Assembly: GCA_903772945.1 (NCBI GenBank) | Contig: CAICTM010000573.1 | Location: 1 to 58,672, forward strand | DNA length: 58,672 nucleotides | Source of the DNA: Seminavis robusta | Taxonomy: Eukaryota; Bacillariophyta; Bacillariophyceae; Naviculales; Naviculaceae | Reading direction: 5' to 3' | Shown here: positions 27,992 through 38,908 of the stretch, one piece after another | How the letters are laid out: every line of letters begins with the position of its first letter | Numbering within the stretch: position 1 is the first letter of the stretch | Translations under genes and position numbers: made by a program | The notes under the pieces: model-generated | Databases searched by the model: none | Told to the model about the DNA's origin: nothing | The model's input: the letters and a program-made list of their open reading frames with translations, nothing else

Positions 27992-30704
27992 TGCTTTTTT
28001 GTTTGCTTGACTTGACAACCCGAATAATGAGAACAGCCAGGTCGGAGCTAAGCTGTCTGAATGGTTTGATGAAATCCCATTAATGGATGTGCGCTTTGTG
28101 TTGATGAGCTATCCTGTACAGGTGCATGACTTTGGGTTTGTTGTATGTTCTACGCGGACAGGACAAGATGCTGCTATCTAAAATCAAAGTAAGTTACACA
28201 ACGTAAACCCATGCGGAAGGGCACCGGCGAAGGATTCCGATTACGAAGAGCAAAACCCAGAAGTGAGAAGAGGACGGATACCGGGACTTCAACAACATAC
28301 AGTATTATTGAGAGAAGTCATGGCGTTGTTCCAAACCACTCACAAAATAGATGGCAACAGTTGCAGAAGCCACTCACGCGGATCCAAGCTGCACGACCGT
28401 TGTTTTGAGTGAAGACCTATGCCGAGTGCTCATTTTTCGGCCAGTGCACCGGGCGTCTGAAGTCCCAGTTGGCAGGCTTGCCGCGTGGGACACCCAAGTC
28501 TTTTTGCGCTAAGAGCACCAACGTTTCAAGCGATGAAGGGATGAAGGGGTGCGCCGTCAAACAAGCTCATGAGAATGATGGAACGCTGATGCAGAGAAGT
28601 GTTTCGAACCTCTACTGTGCTTGCTGGTGGTAGCTGGCGCTTTTAATAAAACAGGGCCAACGGTAATACTGTACGTGTAAGAGTTGCCATCTCGCGGGAA
28701 CCTCATTAGAAGAAAGGTCAACAAGTTCTTCATCGCGCCGCTCGACTCTAGCTAGCTACTACTAGCTAGCCAGGGAATTGGAGTTGTTGAAGCCAATACG
28801 AGTGAAAAGAGACTGAGCAGCTCGAACGACAAAGCTGACAATAATGTTTTCAGCCATCCTCCAGGCATTGTACTGTACCGTACAAAAGTTTGCCTCTTTC
28901 GACTTTCTTCGAAAGCTAGCTAGCCAGCTAGCTAATAGCTACCAGGTACAGTATTTAGGACCACAGCGCCACACCCTCTCAGTGGTGAGCAGACTTGACT
29001 GCACAACATGGAAAGAAACACCTGGGCCTTCCCTCTTCAATGGGCGGGTGGACTGCAAGCACTACTACTTGCAAGAATCCGTCAAAAGATTTAGAGAATT
29101 GTTTAGCAACTACATGTAGACTTGCCACTAGCTAGCTAGAGATGCTAGCTAGAACTAGGTACCATCTTTTGGAAGTTTATTCTGGTGGCGACAACAACCC
29201 AATCTGCAACCGTAACCACCGAAAATCTATTTTGCTTCTTGGGTTACAGGTCAGGTACAGGAGTTACAGGAAAATTACATGTGGCACACATGTACATGTA
29301 CATGTACCCGCAATCCGCAATTAGATCTACATGTACGCACGGTTGCTAGCCAGCCCTCCGAATGCAGCAAGGCAAGCTCTTCGAATGCAGCAAGGCTGCA
29401 GAAAGAGGCCTTCAAAACACAAAGAAGAAGCCAAAGGATTCCCGACTCCCGACTCCATACATCGTACTATTAAAATAGAACCCGGAACGAGTACACCAGA
29501 GCAGTCTTTAGTCTTTAGAGAAATTAGAAAAGAGACAAAGGAATGTCTCAGCTACGTGTAATCCTACATACTCCGAGTAGGATGAAGCGTCTGGCTTCTG
29601 CACGGTACCGTACACGGTAGCGTTACGCCGTACAGCTGTACACCGTACATCGTTGAAGTTTCTGCGATCAGAAAAGAAGCTCTCACAGGCAAAAAGAAAG
29701 CAAGCTTTCACAGGGGAATAAGCGAATAAGCCTTTTATCAGTAGGTCATACCATCCATTATGGCATTCTTCATCAATGAAAAAGAGAAACAGAACTGTCT
29801 CAGATACGTGTTATCGTAGCTAAGCTTCCCTACGAGTAATACGGTGGACTCAAGCATTCAAGCCTTTTACCAGTACCGTTTTACTGAATGAGACATAAGG
29901 GAAAAGAAATAATCCAAAAGTGACAGTAGTATTTGACACTAATTCATTGTCTTTACATTCAATTGCAGCTGTTCGATTGATATTTATTTGAATCCTTGTT
30001 GATTCGATTCGAGGTAAAAACAGCCTTCTTATGTCTATTACTAACGGGCAGTACCGGTGTAGCACTCGCGTCGGTATCCCTATTTTGCTTTTTAAAAAGA
30101 ACTTACAGTTTTCTATTTTGTTGAAAAACACTTTTCTTCCTAACCAAAAACAAGCTGGGCCAATACAAAAAAGGCATCAAATGCATTTTTAAAGAAATCG
30201 TAAACCAGAAACGAACATTTGGTAACTGTGACTCAGTTAATCAACAAAGATCACGTACAAATGTACCAGAAAGGCAAGGCATCAGTTTGCAACGGTACCG
30301 GTACTAGTACCCTGGTACAGAACTACGTTCACTCGCATGTGCGTCTCGAGGCAGTGAGTGGTCATCAATCATTCCCCGAAATTCCCTCTTCAGTGGTTAA
30401 ACCGCCAAAGGCGACCCAGCATTTCGAGTGATTAAGGGACATTGCCCCTGATACCAGCGAAACTATAACACCATCACACAGACATCATCAGCTCATCTCC
30501 AAACCAGCTCATGCATGCATCACCATCTCCATCCACCAACAGCCGCCTTTCAAGCGTCGATTGAAAGTCAAGCTTGTGCTAGTATTCGTGAAGCACTAAT
30601 AGCCGCCTTCCCTTTTCTTGTAGCCTGTGTTGTTTTCTCCTCATTTCCGCTCTTGTGCGAGCTGTCACAACAAACAAACAAACATCAGCTGCAAGGCAAG
30701 CAAC
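27992..30704. other. 2.7-kb intergenic region rich in short palindromes
   Basis: No gene is supported on either strand. It contains dense self-complementary motifs: CTAGCTAGCTACTACTAGCTAG near 28750, GCTAGCCAGCTAGC near 28920, TGTACATGTACATGTAC near 29290, CGGTACCGTACACGG near 29605 and GGTACCGGTACTAGTACC near 30294. TATA-like and polyadenylation signals cannot be singled out by eye. Confidence 0.6.
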
Positions 30705-32222
30705 ATGAATCCTTCTGACACTATTAGTACCCCCCCTGAGCAGACCTCATCATGCACTGATGCTGCGGAGCTCATTGCCACTCCCAATCGGTTTGATATT
30801 CTCTGTGGACAGTCCAAGCAATGTTTTGAGTGGGAGGGCTCCCGCCGATACCGTCTGGTGATTGATTCTTACTCCAGCAAGTATGCGGCTGCTGGAAGCC
30901 GTCTGGAGAAGATGGCAGTGACCATGGAGATCTACGATCTGCTACAAAAGTCCAAGTCTCGCTTTTTACGATACAAGGAGGCACAGGCAGCCTGGGAGGA
31001 AATCCCATTTCTCGGGGTCCGAGATAAAATTGGTCATGCCCTTCGATTTGCCAATCGGGCAACGAAACGCCGCCCCAAGAAGGCAGGAGAAAATCAGGTA
31101 AAAGGGTCTGCCGCCAAAAAATCAACTGACAGTGGTGTGGCAGCAGCGTCTGCGCCCACACCCGCGCCTGTGCTTTCTTCGTCATCATCATCCGATCGAA
31201 ACCCCTTTAGCGCTCAGCAGCAGCAGACCTGTTTGGGCGGCATGATGACAATGATGGATTTTCAGAGACAGGCTCACGTCAGGTCGCAAAAGAATCAGGT
31301 GAAAGCTGCACGGGCTTTGCACAAGCAAGTTTCGGCGGCAATTGCAGGTAGGCCGGATGCTACTGTGCTGCCCTGTGCCGTTGGCATCCCTCCTCTTCCT
31401 AATGTACTTCTGTCTCAAGCGAGAAATCTTGCTGCCAGACTCCCCGCTAACAGACAAGCCAAGCAGGCGAAACTCAAGGAGGCGACAGTGACGCAGGTCT
31501 CTTCGACCGTTTCAGCGGTAGCAGCTATTCCCCAAGCAGCAGAACCAAAGCAGGAACGAACCACTGTGATCAAGCCCAAACCACGAACCCCCAAGAATTT
31601 GGCCTTTGCTGCGTCTCTTCGGGCCCTTCAGCAGCAGCAGCAGAAGAAGGCGGCTGCCATCAACGTTGCGGCTCAAGACAAGTCCCTGAAGACTCCCAAC
31701 GAGGCGAATGTTGCCACAAACAACAGCACGAAGGCGTCAGAGACGGGACTTTTGCGACCTACTCCACCCCTCCCCACTGGAATCTCGATGGAGAACCGAA
31801 GAGATAATCTGGAAGCTGCCAAGAACCAGTTGATTCAAGCATTTCACAAGAGCGCCAAGGAACCCACCGATGCTTTACCGTTGGGTGATGTTCAAGAAGA
31901 CGGTGCCGCACAACCTGCGCCCACGAAAAAGAGAAAGAGGTGTCCCTGCGACGTGTCTCCCCCTCTTCCTACTAACATCATTATTGGCCATTCCGGTGCA
32001 GATGAAATGGTGACGGACAAGACGGCCCCTTCTCCTCGAAAAAGGTGCTGTACCAGTCCAGCCCCCTCGTCTTCGTCCGTATCCGGGGCGGAGCCATGGT
32101 CCATCTTGCAAGAATCTTTGGAAGACTGGGAATCCGATCATTCGTCTTTTGACGATCACGAGGTAACAATGGAGTTGGTGCCGAATGACCCGCACACCAT
32201 GGGCGTCGTGGCTTTGCAGTAA
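30705..32222 (+). CDS. DUF6824-domain protein, paralogue 1
   Basis: This 505-residue protein starts at an ATG after the leader AAGGCAAGCAAC. Residues about 29-119 form a diatom-type domain that I recall as DUF6824: RFDILCGQSKQCFEWEGS, RYRLVIDSY, EKMAVTMEIYDLLQKS, SRFLRY and IPFLGVRDKIGHALRFANR. The basic KRRPKK that follows could be a nuclear signal. The rest is low complexity, with poly-Ser, Pro, a QQQQQKK run at CAG repeats near 31628, basic KKRKRCPC and PRKRCC patches, and an acidic C-terminus (LEDWESDHSSFDDHE). The design of a small conserved domain plus a disordered tail suggests a nuclear regulator; DNA binding is a guess. The tandem paralogue follows at 33571. Confidence 0.8.
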   Translation: MNPSDTISTPPEQTSSCTDAAELIATPNRFDILCGQSKQCFEWEGSRRYRLVIDSYSSKYAAAGSRLEKMAVTMEIYDLLQKSKSRFLRYKEAQAAWEEIPFLGVRDKIGHALRFANRATKRRPKKAGENQVKGSAAKKSTDSGVAAASAPTPAPVLSSSSSSDRNPFSAQQQQTCLGGMMTMMDFQRQAHVRSQKNQVKAARALHKQVSAAIAGRPDATVLPCAVGIPPLPNVLLSQARNLAARLPANRQAKQAKLKEATVTQVSSTVSAVAAIPQAAEPKQERTTVIKPKPRTPKNLAFAASLRALQQQQQKKAAAINVAAQDKSLKTPNEANVATNNSTKASETGLLRPTPPLPTGISMENRRDNLEAAKNQLIQAFHKSAKEPTDALPLGDVQEDGAAQPAPTKKRKRCPCDVSPPLPTNIIIGHSGADEMVTDKTAPSPRKRCCTSPAPSSSSVSGAEPWSILQESLEDWESDHSSFDDHEVTMELVPNDPHTMGVVALQ

Positions 32223-33570
32223 CACCGGAACCTAATTAGTTTAATTTTTTGTTACGCTACTACTGGTACGAGCCCGTGGTCGTGTCGTTTCCTCCTTTCG
32301 TACCTTTTCAAAGTCGTATTCGATACTGAAAACTCGTACCGACGGACCGAGCAAAACAGAACTTTGCATCTCGAACTCTGCTGAAGCTGGGTGCTCGCGT
32401 GGAGACTTGCTCGATGCCATAGCTGGTCGTTGGCTGCTGGATTTGATTCATTCAACCATTCCATGGCAAGTGGTGGTGTCGGTGAGCAGGCAGAGTGCGG
32501 CACTGGCTAACCTTGCACCGATAAAGGCATCCCGAGGTTTCTACCCTGCACTCTGGTACCAGGTATGTACAAGGTGGTACCACGTTTTCGTCTCTTTACC
32601 ATCGTGGAATTCGATTGACTCGACTCATTCGACTCATTCGATTCGAAACTCCCAAAACGAAGCAATTCCCCAAGTTCCTTGAAAGAGATCAGATGAACAT
32701 ACATGACTTCCCTGTCCTGAGATGAATGCTTGAGGCGAGTCCCGAATCAATGTTCTACTTGAACCTACGCCACCATTATTTTGAAGTTTCCTTTTCTTTT
32801 CTGTCCAGGGACTGTAATTTCGGGAGTAAAGGGAATTACTTGAGGTCTCAAGAAGAGCCTGTGTCTTTGACATGGCGTACCGGTAGCTGGCTACCTGTAA
32901 GTAACTACCGTACGGTACCTACATATTTACTGTAGATGTCGATTGGACTACTATTTCTAGAGTAGGAGTACACTGTAATAAGCTACTGGAGTAAGGTTTA
33001 CTTCAAATTACTTGAGAGGAAACAATCAGAAATCAGAGTACCGGAGGTAGTGATTTTTACGTAGATCTGGCATTCCGTTCGGATTCATGACAGTCGAAAG
33101 ATTTAATAACTACTTCAGATCTCTCTCTGATTGGTGGGTTATATTGTGAATTGCGAGAGAAAATCAAGGTTTCCAAATGTGACATAGAACTGGAGAGGAC
33201 GACTGCATCTCTGTGCTCCCTGGAATTCGAAATGCCACCCCAATCCAGCAAGCAGTGCACATGTGGAGCTACAAGTGGCGATTGGCGTCCACACCTTTAC
33301 TGTAAGAGGCAAGCGGCGGAGCAAATACATGTACCAAAAGGGCAAAAGGGCTTTCGAGACGACCTCGGTTTCCAATTCCAGTACCACTAGTAGTAGTATC
33401 GGTACTGCAAGCAGCTACCCTTTTACATCTTCGTTTCCAGTTGAGTTCCAAAGCGAGCAAGAACGCTTGAACCACTTTGCTACTTCCTTCGCAAAAGACC
33501 GAACAGCGACAACTGGCCACTAGCTAGATAATCCTCGAGCTAGCTTGCTAGCTTGGTCAGTGCTTCCAAC
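32223..33570. other. intergenic between DUF6824 paralogues
   Basis: No gene is supported. It holds CGATTGACTCGACTCATTCGACTC-type repeats near 32608-32645, GTAC/CCGG palindromes near 32875-32935, and GCTAGCTTGCTAGC just before the next start. A frame near 33263-33523 is not family-like. Confidence 0.6.
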
Positions 33571-35757
33571 ATGGCCTCGTCGATTGGGACTAGCAGTGGG
33601 ATCCCCTCTATCATCAAGAATCCCGCTCGGAATGACATTCTCTGTGGAAAGGGAAAGGAATGTAATGCAGCAGAGGGATCGCAGCGGTACCGTCTGATCA
33701 TCGACTCCTTCCGTCGCAAGTATTCTGCTGCAGCAACGAGAACGGGTAAGATGGAAGTAACCATGGAGATCTATCGTCTATTGGTAAAGACCAAATCTCG
33801 CTTCTTGCGGTACAATGAGGCCGAGCAGGGATGGGCGGAAATCCCATTTCTTCAGGCCCGCGATAAAATTGGCCACGCCCTGAGATTTGCCAATCGGTCC
33901 AACAGGAGGACTCCAGAGTTTAAGGGAGCATTAGAAGCCCTTGGCTTGACCGGCTCCCTTTCTGATCAAGATGCCCCCAGCAGTTGTGGTGATGTTGCTC
34001 CCAGCAGCAGTACCACAAGTCCTGTTGCCTCAGCTGATGGCGCACTATCCAGTTGTAGTGGCCCCCAGCAGATGCCAAAATGTGAACCGCAAGGTCCACT
34101 GAGAAAGAAAATCAAGAGAGATGCCTCTGAAGATTTGTATGTTGTGGTTAAGGGTGCTGATAAAACCCAAAAGAATGAACCAGTTCCTTCCTGCTCCCCC
34201 GAAGACACCCACTCCAAGCAGATCAAACCAGACGAGACTATGATAAAACGGAAAAGAATGGTCACAGGTTTGATGAGTCCTTCGTTTGACCTGAGTTCGA
34301 TTCTTGGTGGGCGCACAAAAGAACCCGGTGAACAGCAAGCGCCATCGTCAAGCGCCGTCAAGCAACCGAAGGGTGGAGGTTCTGTGTCAGTACCTTCGGA
34401 GATGATGCCCTTTTTAGATCCTACATCCAAGATATCTGCTTCTCTTTACGAGGGTATCAAGACCCAAGAACGTGCAACTGGAGGGAGTTTGCCTCATGCT
34501 AATTCCTGCCTGGCTTCCGCTGTTCAGGCCGGGAATTCAACGCCTCAAACGAACACGTATATGGAGTGGATGATGTCTACGCCCAAGTTTTCCGGCCCCT
34601 TTGCCCTTTTTGACAACTCCAGCCACGAATCTGGGCTTCAGTCGTTGAGCACACGTCATCTCGCGAGCACACACCCTACTCTGGGTCTGAAGAAGCTTCC
34701 TGTTGATACTCCAGATCCGTCAAGTGTGGTTCGCACCATGCAAACAAGTTGCGAGAGTGCTTCGAAAGATCCTTGTCAAATGGTTGATCAGCATTGTGGG
34801 CGCCTATCCAACCCATTCTCTCGTGGAGACTTTCAAGGAAATTGGGGAGCCACTAGCACTGCGACGTTTACATCCACCGCTGGTTCGGACGACTGGAAGA
34901 AACTAGCAGGGCCTCCTGCTTTTGACTTACCACAAGGAAACCCGTCGACGTTTGCATCTACCGCCGGTTCGGACGACTGGAAGAAACTAGCAGGGCCTCC
35001 TGCTTTTGACATACCAAAAGGTAGCACGTCGACGACGACTTCCTCTGCGATACCTGTCGACTGGAAGAATGATGGGCCCCCAACTTTCGATGCACAGAAT
35101 GGGAGCACAGCGAGTGTGTGCTCGACGAGTTCCAAAGACTGGAAGAACCTGGAAGGGCCTCCAGAAGTTGACGTTCAGCTAGGTACGTCGTTCGTACCAT
35201 CGGATACGGTCACTTATAGTGCTCCGTTTGGCATGCAGTCGTTTGAGTTTGAAGCCCAATCTTTACTGATGCGGGACACTTTAGGACAAAAACTGTGCAA
35301 CAAGGGTCCTAATCGCAAGACGTGCAACATGAAGAAAGCCGAAGAACGTCCGGCAGCTGCAAACAGAGTGACCGCGCCACTTCCAAACCGTCTCAAGAAA
35401 TGCCCCAAGGTGCATTCTTACGCAGACCATGAAGAGGAATCAACGGGTGGAGTATCGTCCTACGACGATTTATTGAGTGAATACTTGGTAGCACGGAACG
35501 CCACATCAAGTCTCAAGGACAGGGACGACAGCAATTGGAAGGCACCTGATAAGCAAACGATAGTGGCGCCTCCGAGCAACTACATAGGACCGCCTCCAGT
35601 TCGGTCGTTGATGCTGCGGAAGCCAAGTCGTGCCGTTGTGGATCGATTACCATCACCAACTACGAAGCCGAACGACTTGGCATTAATTCATGAAGCTGCC
35701 AGGGACATTGATGAGTGGTCAGATCGTACTTCTCCACCCGCGTCACCGTGCCGGTAG
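33571..35757 (+). CDS. DUF6824-domain protein, paralogue 2, with WKK-GPP repeats
   Basis: This 728-residue protein starts at ATG 33571; six more in-frame codons upstream would need TTG. The conserved domain at about 20-110 parallels paralogue 1: NDILCGKGKECNAAEGSQRY, IIDSFRRKYSAA, EVTMEIYRLLVKTKSRFLRY and IPFLQARDKIGHALRFANR. The long remainder is Ser/Pro-rich and divergent from paralogue 1. Between residues about 431 and 539 lie four tandem units of DWKKLAGPPAFD type. The first two are nearly identical at DNA level and the last two are diverged (DWKNDGPPTFD, DWKNLEGPPEVD). The repeats may be linear binding motifs. The same direction and 1.35-kb spacing indicate local duplication. Confidence 0.8.
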   Translation: MASSIGTSSGIPSIIKNPARNDILCGKGKECNAAEGSQRYRLIIDSFRRKYSAAATRTGKMEVTMEIYRLLVKTKSRFLRYNEAEQGWAEIPFLQARDKIGHALRFANRSNRRTPEFKGALEALGLTGSLSDQDAPSSCGDVAPSSSTTSPVASADGALSSCSGPQQMPKCEPQGPLRKKIKRDASEDLYVVVKGADKTQKNEPVPSCSPEDTHSKQIKPDETMIKRKRMVTGLMSPSFDLSSILGGRTKEPGEQQAPSSSAVKQPKGGGSVSVPSEMMPFLDPTSKISASLYEGIKTQERATGGSLPHANSCLASAVQAGNSTPQTNTYMEWMMSTPKFSGPFALFDNSSHESGLQSLSTRHLASTHPTLGLKKLPVDTPDPSSVVRTMQTSCESASKDPCQMVDQHCGRLSNPFSRGDFQGNWGATSTATFTSTAGSDDWKKLAGPPAFDLPQGNPSTFASTAGSDDWKKLAGPPAFDIPKGSTSTTTSSAIPVDWKNDGPPTFDAQNGSTASVCSTSSKDWKNLEGPPEVDVQLGTSFVPSDTVTYSAPFGMQSFEFEAQSLLMRDTLGQKLCNKGPNRKTCNMKKAEERPAAANRVTAPLPNRLKKCPKVHSYADHEEESTGGVSSYDDLLSEYLVARNATSSLKDRDDSNWKAPDKQTIVAPPSNYIGPPPVRSLMLRKPSRAVVDRLPSPTTKPNDLALIHEAARDIDEWSDRTSPPASPCR
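34864..35188 (+). repeat. in-frame tandem repeats in the DUF6824 gene
   Basis: Four units of about 80-90 bp share GACTGGAAGAA and GGGCCTCC cores. The first two (from 34864 and 34949) differ at only a few bases over more than 70, so at least one duplication is recent. All units are in frame. Confidence 0.85.
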
Positions 35758-35957
35758 GCATTGGGTTGCAAACTGCAAACCACACATTGCTGGTTCTCGC
35801 GACGGCTTCTTTGCGGACCTTCCCTCGAGATGATCGGTTGGAGCTCCGCTTCTCCACCGGGTACTGTTCTGCTTGCATAGCCCTTGCTGAAGCAGGCACT
35901 CACGAGACAACGCAATGGCTCGCAGGCTGTTCTCATGCAAAGCCTCCACCGCACAAC
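35758..35957. other. 3' flank of DUF6824 gene, no gene supported
   Basis: This is a short stretch between the stop codon and the 42-bp minisatellite. Open frames running through it on both strands are artefacts of the repeat. Confidence 0.5.
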
Positions 35958-36125
35958 CAGAAACTCTGCACCTCCACCGGTACGTCCGCACCTCGGCGGC
36001 AGAAACTCTGCACCTCCACCGGTACGTCCGCACCTCGGCGGCAGAAACTATGCACCTCTACCGGTACCGTACGGTCCGCACCTCGGCGTAAAAACTCTGC
36101 ACCTCTACTGTGCGCGCCTCGGTGG
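35958..36125 (+). repeat. 42-bp minisatellite
   Basis: The unit begins CAGAAACTCTGCACCTCCAC and continues CGGTACGTCCGCACCTCGGCGG. Two copies are identical (35958-35999, 36000-36041). A third has a 6-bp CCGTAC expansion (to 36089) and a fourth is truncated. Each unit contains CACCGGTAC, the AgeI-like palindrome common in intergenic DNA here. Confidence 0.9.
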
Positions 36126-36603
36126 CAGATACTCAGTAAACCACATCTCTTATCCTTCCGCCTCAAACCATGTGTCGGCGCTGACGTTGACCACAAGATC
36201 CGTGCATGCCGTCGCGTGCATTTGATTTTGGACACGAGACGAAGAGTGTACCGCTTTTGCGCAAAGAAGCGAGGCAGTGGCAAAGATGTTTGTCTGCGTC
36301 GGAATTGAAAGTTGATGTCTATCATGTGTCGTTGGCACCGAGTGAAAGCGATCTGGCACAAGCAACCCGATGCCCCGGTTCTCGGCATCCACCAATGCAC
36401 CACATCATCGCAGCGACGCGCGGCACTGGCATTACCACACCAGCGTCACCGCCGATGGCACTACCGTTAGCGCTCCCTCGGCTAAGCCTATAAACATTTC
36501 AGTTACCCAGCAATCTCACCCCGATAGTAACCCATTCTTCTAGTATCGTATGATTGATTTCTACTAGCTAGAGTTACAAGTTACAGCCCGATTGTTTGCT
36601 TGA
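36126..36603. other. intergenic, no gene supported
   Basis: This is the region between the minisatellite and the convergent dioxygenase gene. A forward frame ending at 36308 is open only because of the repeat. No other structure was seen. Confidence 0.5.
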
Positions 36604-38145
36604 TTACGCCGTGTACGTGACCAACAATTGTCGTGGCTTATCGCTATTGCTGACAATAGCATCTCGATAGGGCAATCGTCCGTGTTGCACCCGTCGATTG
36701 TCGAGCACCAACCAATCCCCCGGTTGCAATTTCAATGCTGTGGTTTCGTGCCATTTTTGTCGTTTCAAGTAGGCTTGCAAATCGAGTGGAAACGTAGATC
36801 CGTCGGCCATTGTGACGGGAAATCCGTAGTCAATGCGGTTGAACCAGACTGGATTTTCATTTTCATTCGTCGAGTGCTCATGATGATGATGATACCCGGG
36901 CAATAAATTGTGTGCCGTCAATGTTCCCTCTTGATCAAACGTCACGTTGGTAATGCCATGGTGTTTGCGAAAGTACTCTTTTGCTTTTTGTGTGGAATTG
37001 GTGTGACATCGTTCTTGCCAACTCATTTCGGTGGGATGTCGTTCTTCCTTTGGCACCGACAGTAACTTTGTTGCATCCGGATAGGATCGTGTAAATGTCA
37101 GGGCACCACCGTGACGTGCATGCTGTTGTTCTAACAATTGCCACGCTTCAGAAGGCACTTGCATGTCGACATTGCGTCGGAGGAGGGATTCTCCTCCGTG
37201 TGCCGCCGTGTGAAGGGCATAAAAGAATATTTTTTCCGAGGGGCGTGGATTACAGGAATGTTCATTGTGTGGTCCAATGGTAATGGCAGGGACATCGGTA
37301 TCGACCCGATCGACTTGTCCGTAGAGCCGTTGTCGTTTGCGATTGTAGCAACTGAGATGATCATTCATAATGTTCCAATTGTTGTCATTGTTGTTGTTGT
37401 TGGATGACAATACAACATGCTCCCAAAAAGTGGCAAAATCCGATGAATTGTGGATTGTTTGGTGGAGATTTCGAAAGAGCATGGCGCCACTGCCTTGATG
37501 CAAATGTTGATCAATCAAATGGCGCGCTTGTTGTCCCATGGTTCTCAGTGATGATGATTGCTGCTGTTTTGTAAGGTCAAACACTTGGAGATAATCAGGC
37601 AGATCCAATTGTTTGGGTGATTCTGGTGTGGGCCATGATGAGGATGATGGGGAGCTTTGGTATGGTGCAATGTTAAAATCATTGATCCACTCGTCTTGAA
37701 ACGGAATGGGAGAAATTCCTTCCAAAGCATTTGGGTTGTATTGAAACAGAGAATTTCCAGAACTCCCAGAATCTTTCTTCTTGTGATTCTTGCTGATTGT
37801 GGAAATAATCTCCAGAGAAAACTGGGGAGTATTAGTAAAGTTTTGATTTTGATTGTGGTGATACAGTCCTGCTGGTGGTGGTGTGGCTGATGCAGTATTA
37901 TTGTTGTTCAGCTGATGTTGATAAGCCTGATTATCATCTTGAAGGTTGGAAAAATCCAAAGCTGTCAAGACAAAGAGCAGCAAAATTGACTGTACTGCTT
38001 TGGCCGAGGAGAGACCAGTGGCTGCCATTAGCATTCCACCGGCTGACTGCAACACTTGAGAAACACCACCTGATGCTTCCCCATGGCCAAACAGGCTGGA
38101 CATCATTGCGTGTACTGGTACTTGTTGCGGTTGAGACATTGACAT
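36604..38145 (-). CDS. TauD/TfdA-type Fe(II)/2-oxoglutarate dioxygenase
   Basis: This 513-residue protein starts at the ATG at 38145; further upstream the frame needs a GTG. The C-terminal ~330 residues carry the TauD fold. GAMLFRNL opens the domain. IGPHNEHS near residue 295 is the His-X-Glu metal motif, followed by RPSEKIFFYALHTA. The distal part has LQPGDWLVLDNRRVQHGRLPY near 485, with the second metal-binding His and the 2-oxoglutarate-binding Arg. HNE instead of HxD is usual in the plant At3g21360-like branch. The N-terminal 180 residues are low complexity (poly-Asn, Gln, Ser) with a hydrophobic segment AVQSILLLFVLTALDF that could anchor or target it. It is likely an oxygenase of an unknown small molecule. 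Confidence 0.8.
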   Translation of the reverse strand: MSMSQPQQVPVHAMMSSLFGHGEASGGVSQVLQSAGGMLMAATGLSSAKAVQSILLLFVLTALDFSNLQDDNQAYQHQLNNNNTASATPPPAGLYHHNQNQNFTNTPQFSLEIISTISKNHKKKDSGSSGNSLFQYNPNALEGISPIPFQDEWINDFNIAPYQSSPSSSSWPTPESPKQLDLPDYLQVFDLTKQQQSSSLRTMGQQARHLIDQHLHQGSGAMLFRNLHQTIHNSSDFATFWEHVVLSSNNNNNDNNWNIMNDHLSCYNRKRQRLYGQVDRVDTDVPAITIGPHNEHSCNPRPSEKIFFYALHTAAHGGESLLRRNVDMQVPSEAWQLLEQQHARHGGALTFTRSYPDATKLLSVPKEERHPTEMSWQERCHTNSTQKAKEYFRKHHGITNVTFDQEGTLTAHNLLPGYHHHHEHSTNENENPVWFNRIDYGFPVTMADGSTFPLDLQAYLKRQKWHETTALKLQPGDWLVLDNRRVQHGRLPYRDAIVSNSDKPRQLLVTYTA

Positions 38146-38908
38146 TGATTCTAATTTTTTTATTATGGTGCTGATGTGAAAATGTATATTTTGTGCGAGT
38201 CTGGGATTTGGTGGTTTGGATTGGATTGGTGATACAGGTTGTACCACCCAACAAAAGATTGCTCTGGCTCAATAGTATAGATACTGTTCTGCCAGTCGAC
38301 GCAGGATCGACAATGCTCAGGACGAAATTGTGCAAGCTATTGGTGACCACTCAACCCTCATCATTCTCAAGCGATCAAGAGGTGTCATGTTGAGCTCATG
38401 TTCAGTGGTGCCGCGATTGAAGATCTTGTCCTGAGCTGCTTTGTAAACAGAATTTGAACAGTAGTTGAGGTAAATTTGGAAATACATAAACTTGATTTTA
38501 CCAGACCTACCTTTACAAATCCTTGAGAACTTCGAAGAAAGTGTGACCGTCCAAAATTTACTGGTATGTTTCTAGACTAGCTACTATAATAGAGTGATAC
38601 GGTAGCTTCTTGCTAGCCGTGGACAGCATATTAATTTATTTTATTGAGCCTTTCCTGTACGATACTGCAACTCGGAAAAGCTCTGTACGGTACCGGTAGC
38701 CCCCCCCTTGCTGGCCCGGCTATATGGGACATGGTATAGTTGAGAAGCTACATCCATAGAATGCACTTCTAGCTAGTATGCCATCTAGCTAGTATGCCAT
38801 TGTTCAATTGTTTCAGAACCGTTCATCGAATGCAACTCATTGTGGCTCATTATTTCCTATGCATATGCATATGCATGTACCGGTATTGTACCCCTCTCAT
38901 GTCTTCTG
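38146..38908. other. intergenic, no gene supported
   Basis: CTAGCTAGTATGCCAT is repeated in tandem near 38771-38799, and GGTACCGGTAGCCCCCCCC lies near 38690. There is no coding evidence. Confidence 0.6.

Noticed and set aside
35715..36308. 197-residue frame through the 42-bp minisatellite
   Set aside because: The unit length is a multiple of three, so the frame is open by chance; the repeat-coded peptide is not protein-like.
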